This document shows, in pieces, positions 62,702 to 64,000 of a DNA stretch of 64,000 nucleotides. Source of the stretch: Amycolatopsis rifamycinica (GTDB lineage Bacteria > Actinomycetota > Actinomycetes > Mycobacteriales > Pseudonocardiaceae); the NCBI RefSeq assembly GCF_000695625.1, contig NZ_JMQI01000039.1, positions 114,223 through 178,222 of the forward strand, read 5' to 3'. The position numbers and the translations under genes are program-made. The notes under the pieces were generated by a model. That model saw only the letters and a list, made by a program, of their open reading frames with translations, searched no databases and was not told the DNA's origin. How positions within the stretch are numbered: the stretch's first letter is position 1; every line of letters begins with the position of its first letter.

Positions 62702-63049
62702 GTGCCGTCCGGAGAATTCGAAGGCGCCGCGGCGTCCTTCAGGCGCATCGGCCAGGACGCGGTGACGCACGCGCGCCGCGTCGCCGGGAACGCGAAGGCC
62801 CGCAACCAGCGGCACCACAGCGAAAACGCCGACCTCCTGAAGCGGAGCGGCCGGGGCGCGAAGTCCGGCGACCCGACGCCGGGAACGCTGCGCGCGGCCG
62901 CCGAACGGTTCCGCCGCGCCCGGGGGCTCGCGGTTCCCGTTGTTCACGAGCCGGTTCCTTCGCGTTCGCAATCTCCGGCCCGGCCCCCTCGATCGGGTGA
63001 CGAGGACGAAGACTTTTCCCAGATGCGAATTATGCAGCGCGATCAGTGA
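62702..63049 (+). CDS. basic small protein of the ESX-4 locus, hypothetical
   Basis: A 115-aa, Arg-rich protein. The GTG start at 62702 follows a GAGGGGG ribosome-binding site, 13 nt after the Hsp70-like gene. The C-terminus (GDEDEDFSQMRIMQR) is acidic, then basic. No domain was recognised. The 257-nt spacer after it (63050-63306) holds no convincing gene and probably the promoter for the esx pair. Confidence 0.55.
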   Translation: MPSGEFEGAAASFRRIGQDAVTHARRVAGNAKARNQRHHSENADLLKRSGRGAKSGDPTPGTLRAAAERFRRARGLAVPVVHEPVPSRSQSPARPPRSGDEDEDFSQMRIMQRDQ

Positions 63050-63306
63050 AACCGAAGCCACGGTCGCTGTGCGCGTGCTAATCCCGCTGGTGGGGAAGAC
63101 CTTTTCGGGTGATGCGCCACCGGTTCGGGGTGTGCCGCCGATACCGGTCGCCGCCGGTTCCCCCGCAGGGCGTTAACGCAAGCAACTACTTCGGGGCAAA
63201 GCACGACAAGGGGGAACCGGACGTGGCAGTGTCTGCGTCGTAGGGCCGTACGAGCGAACAAGCTTGGTTACGGCCGAACCATCACTTCACAGAAGGGGGT
63301 CCCGAC

Positions 63307-63633
63307 ATGAGCGGTGGGCCTGGTTTTCAAGGGACAGTCCAGCAGTTCACGGAGTCCGAGGCGCGCGTGACCGAGGTCCGGGCGCAGATGGACAACAACC
63401 TCGCGACGCTGCGCGACCGCATCGAGGCCACCCGCGCCGGCTGGCAGGGTGAAGCGAAGCAGGCTTTCGCCAACGTCATGCACCGCTTCGACGAGGACGC
63501 CCGCGGCATGGCGCAGGCCCTGCAGCGCATCGGTGAGCTCCTCAAGGAAGCCGGTTCGAAGTACGAGCGTTCCGAGCAGCAGCAGCAGGAAATCCTGCGC
63601 GCCGTGAACGCGGGCTTCGACAAGCTCGGCTGA
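63307..63633 (+). CDS. WXG100-family secreted protein, ESX-4 type (EsxT/EsxU-like)
   Basis: A 108-aa helical hairpin protein. The turn is W46-Q-G48 and the export motif YxxxE is at 86-90 (YERSE). It should dimerise with the following WXG protein and be exported by the ESX-4 machine. Confidence 0.88.
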   Translation: MSGGPGFQGTVQQFTESEARVTEVRAQMDNNLATLRDRIEATRAGWQGEAKQAFANVMHRFDEDARGMAQALQRIGELLKEAGSKYERSEQQQQEILRAVNAGFDKLG

Positions 63634-63676
63634 TTTTCCCTTCCCTCACAAACTTTCTCTCACAAAGGAGCACATC

Positions 63677-63970
63677 ATGCCTGATGGCGCCGGAATTGTT
63701 GTTGATTACGCCACGATCCGCGCGGCCGCGGACGACTGCCAGGCGACCGGTGGCGAGCTCCAGGCCGCCTTCGACCGGCTGAAGGACGACCTGAAGCCGC
63801 TGGTCACCACCTGGACCGGTTCCGCGAAGGAGCAGTACGACGCCGCCCAGCGCACCTGGGACCAGAAGTTCGAGGACCTCAAGCAGGTCCTGGCGCAGAT
63901 CGCGGCCGTGCTGCCGGAAATCGCCGACGGTTACCAGGCCACGGACAACGCCGTCGAAGGCCTGTTCTGA
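63677..63970 (+). CDS. WXG100-family secreted protein, partner
   Basis: A 97-aa protein with W46-T-G48 at the turn and YxxxD at 86-90 (YQATD). Both motifs fall at the same residue numbers as in its partner. It ends 30 nt before the window edge; in M. tuberculosis rplM-rpsI follow here. Confidence 0.88.
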   Translation: MPDGAGIVVDYATIRAAADDCQATGGELQAAFDRLKDDLKPLVTTWTGSAKEQYDAAQRTWDQKFEDLKQVLAQIAAVLPEIADGYQATDNAVEGLF

Positions 63971-64000
63971 GCCGGTAGCCCCGGAAACCACGGCGGGCCC

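Noticed and set aside
63050..63306. 78-aa ORF at 62940-63176
   Set aside because: Overlaps the basic 115-aa gene, no ribosome-binding site, mixed codon bias.

Overview
The window is GC-rich, chromosomal, high-GC actinobacterial DNA. Gene order and protein sequences point to the Pseudonocardiaceae, most likely Amycolatopsis. The grounds are actinobacterial-type RpoB/RpoC, the str/S10/spc/alpha ribosomal clusters, an ESX-4-type secretion locus next to rplQ-truA as in Mycobacterium tuberculosis, frequent GTG/TTG starts, and small intergenic repeats. No rRNA, tRNA, CRISPR array, insertion sequence or prophage was seen.

Layout. (1) 1-7.4 kb: the 3' part of rpoB (its 5' end lies outside the window) and complete rpoC, closed by a strong bidirectional terminator. 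(2) 7.4-12.7 kb: accessory genes. These are a deazaflavin-type oxidoreductase and an SDR dehydrogenase with a divergent TetR regulator, a secreted VanX-like D-Ala-D-Ala dipeptidase, an Lrp/AsnC regulator divergent from an MFS transporter, and a zinc-ribbon protein. (3) 12.9-19.2 kb: the most unusual block. A cNMP-binding Crp/Fnr regulator precedes four overlapping genes: a divergent class III nucleotide-cyclase-like protein, a P-loop ATPase with a helical C-terminus, an SPFH-like/coiled-coil protein and a DUF4407 membrane protein. The cyclase C-terminus and the ATPase N-terminus carry the same short Asn-Gly...Phe-Gly-Ile motif, like the paired homotypic (RHIM-like/amyloid) motifs of bacterial conflict systems. 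(4) 19.3-22.6 kb: a minus-strand YbaB / EspC-like / WXG-like / membrane-protein cassette.

(5) 23.2-27.6 kb: the str operon (rpsL-rpsG-fusA-tuf). (6) 28.0-37.6 kb: the S10 and spc ribosomal-protein operons from rpsJ to rplO. A membrane protein and a frameshifted LysE-type exporter follow. (7) 39.5-47.3 kb: secY-adk-map, then infA-rpmJ-rpsM-[61-aa small ORF]-rpsK-rpsD-rpoA-rplQ-truA. (8) 47.4-64 kb: an ESX-4-type type VII secretion locus with eccE, eccB, mycP, eccD, eccC, an Hsp70-like Rv3446c-type protein, two extra EspC/WXG-type genes and a pair of WXG100 proteins at the right edge. In M. tuberculosis rplM-rpsI follow at this point.

How the parts work together: most of the window is the core transcription/translation block plus Sec export (SecY) and ESX-4 export. 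The accessory islands sit between the core operons. RpoB carries non-consensus residues at rifampicin-contact positions (D516Q and S531N, E. coli numbering), as expected for a rifamycin-tolerant or rifamycin-producing lineage. All functional calls are from reading the sequence; no database search was run.
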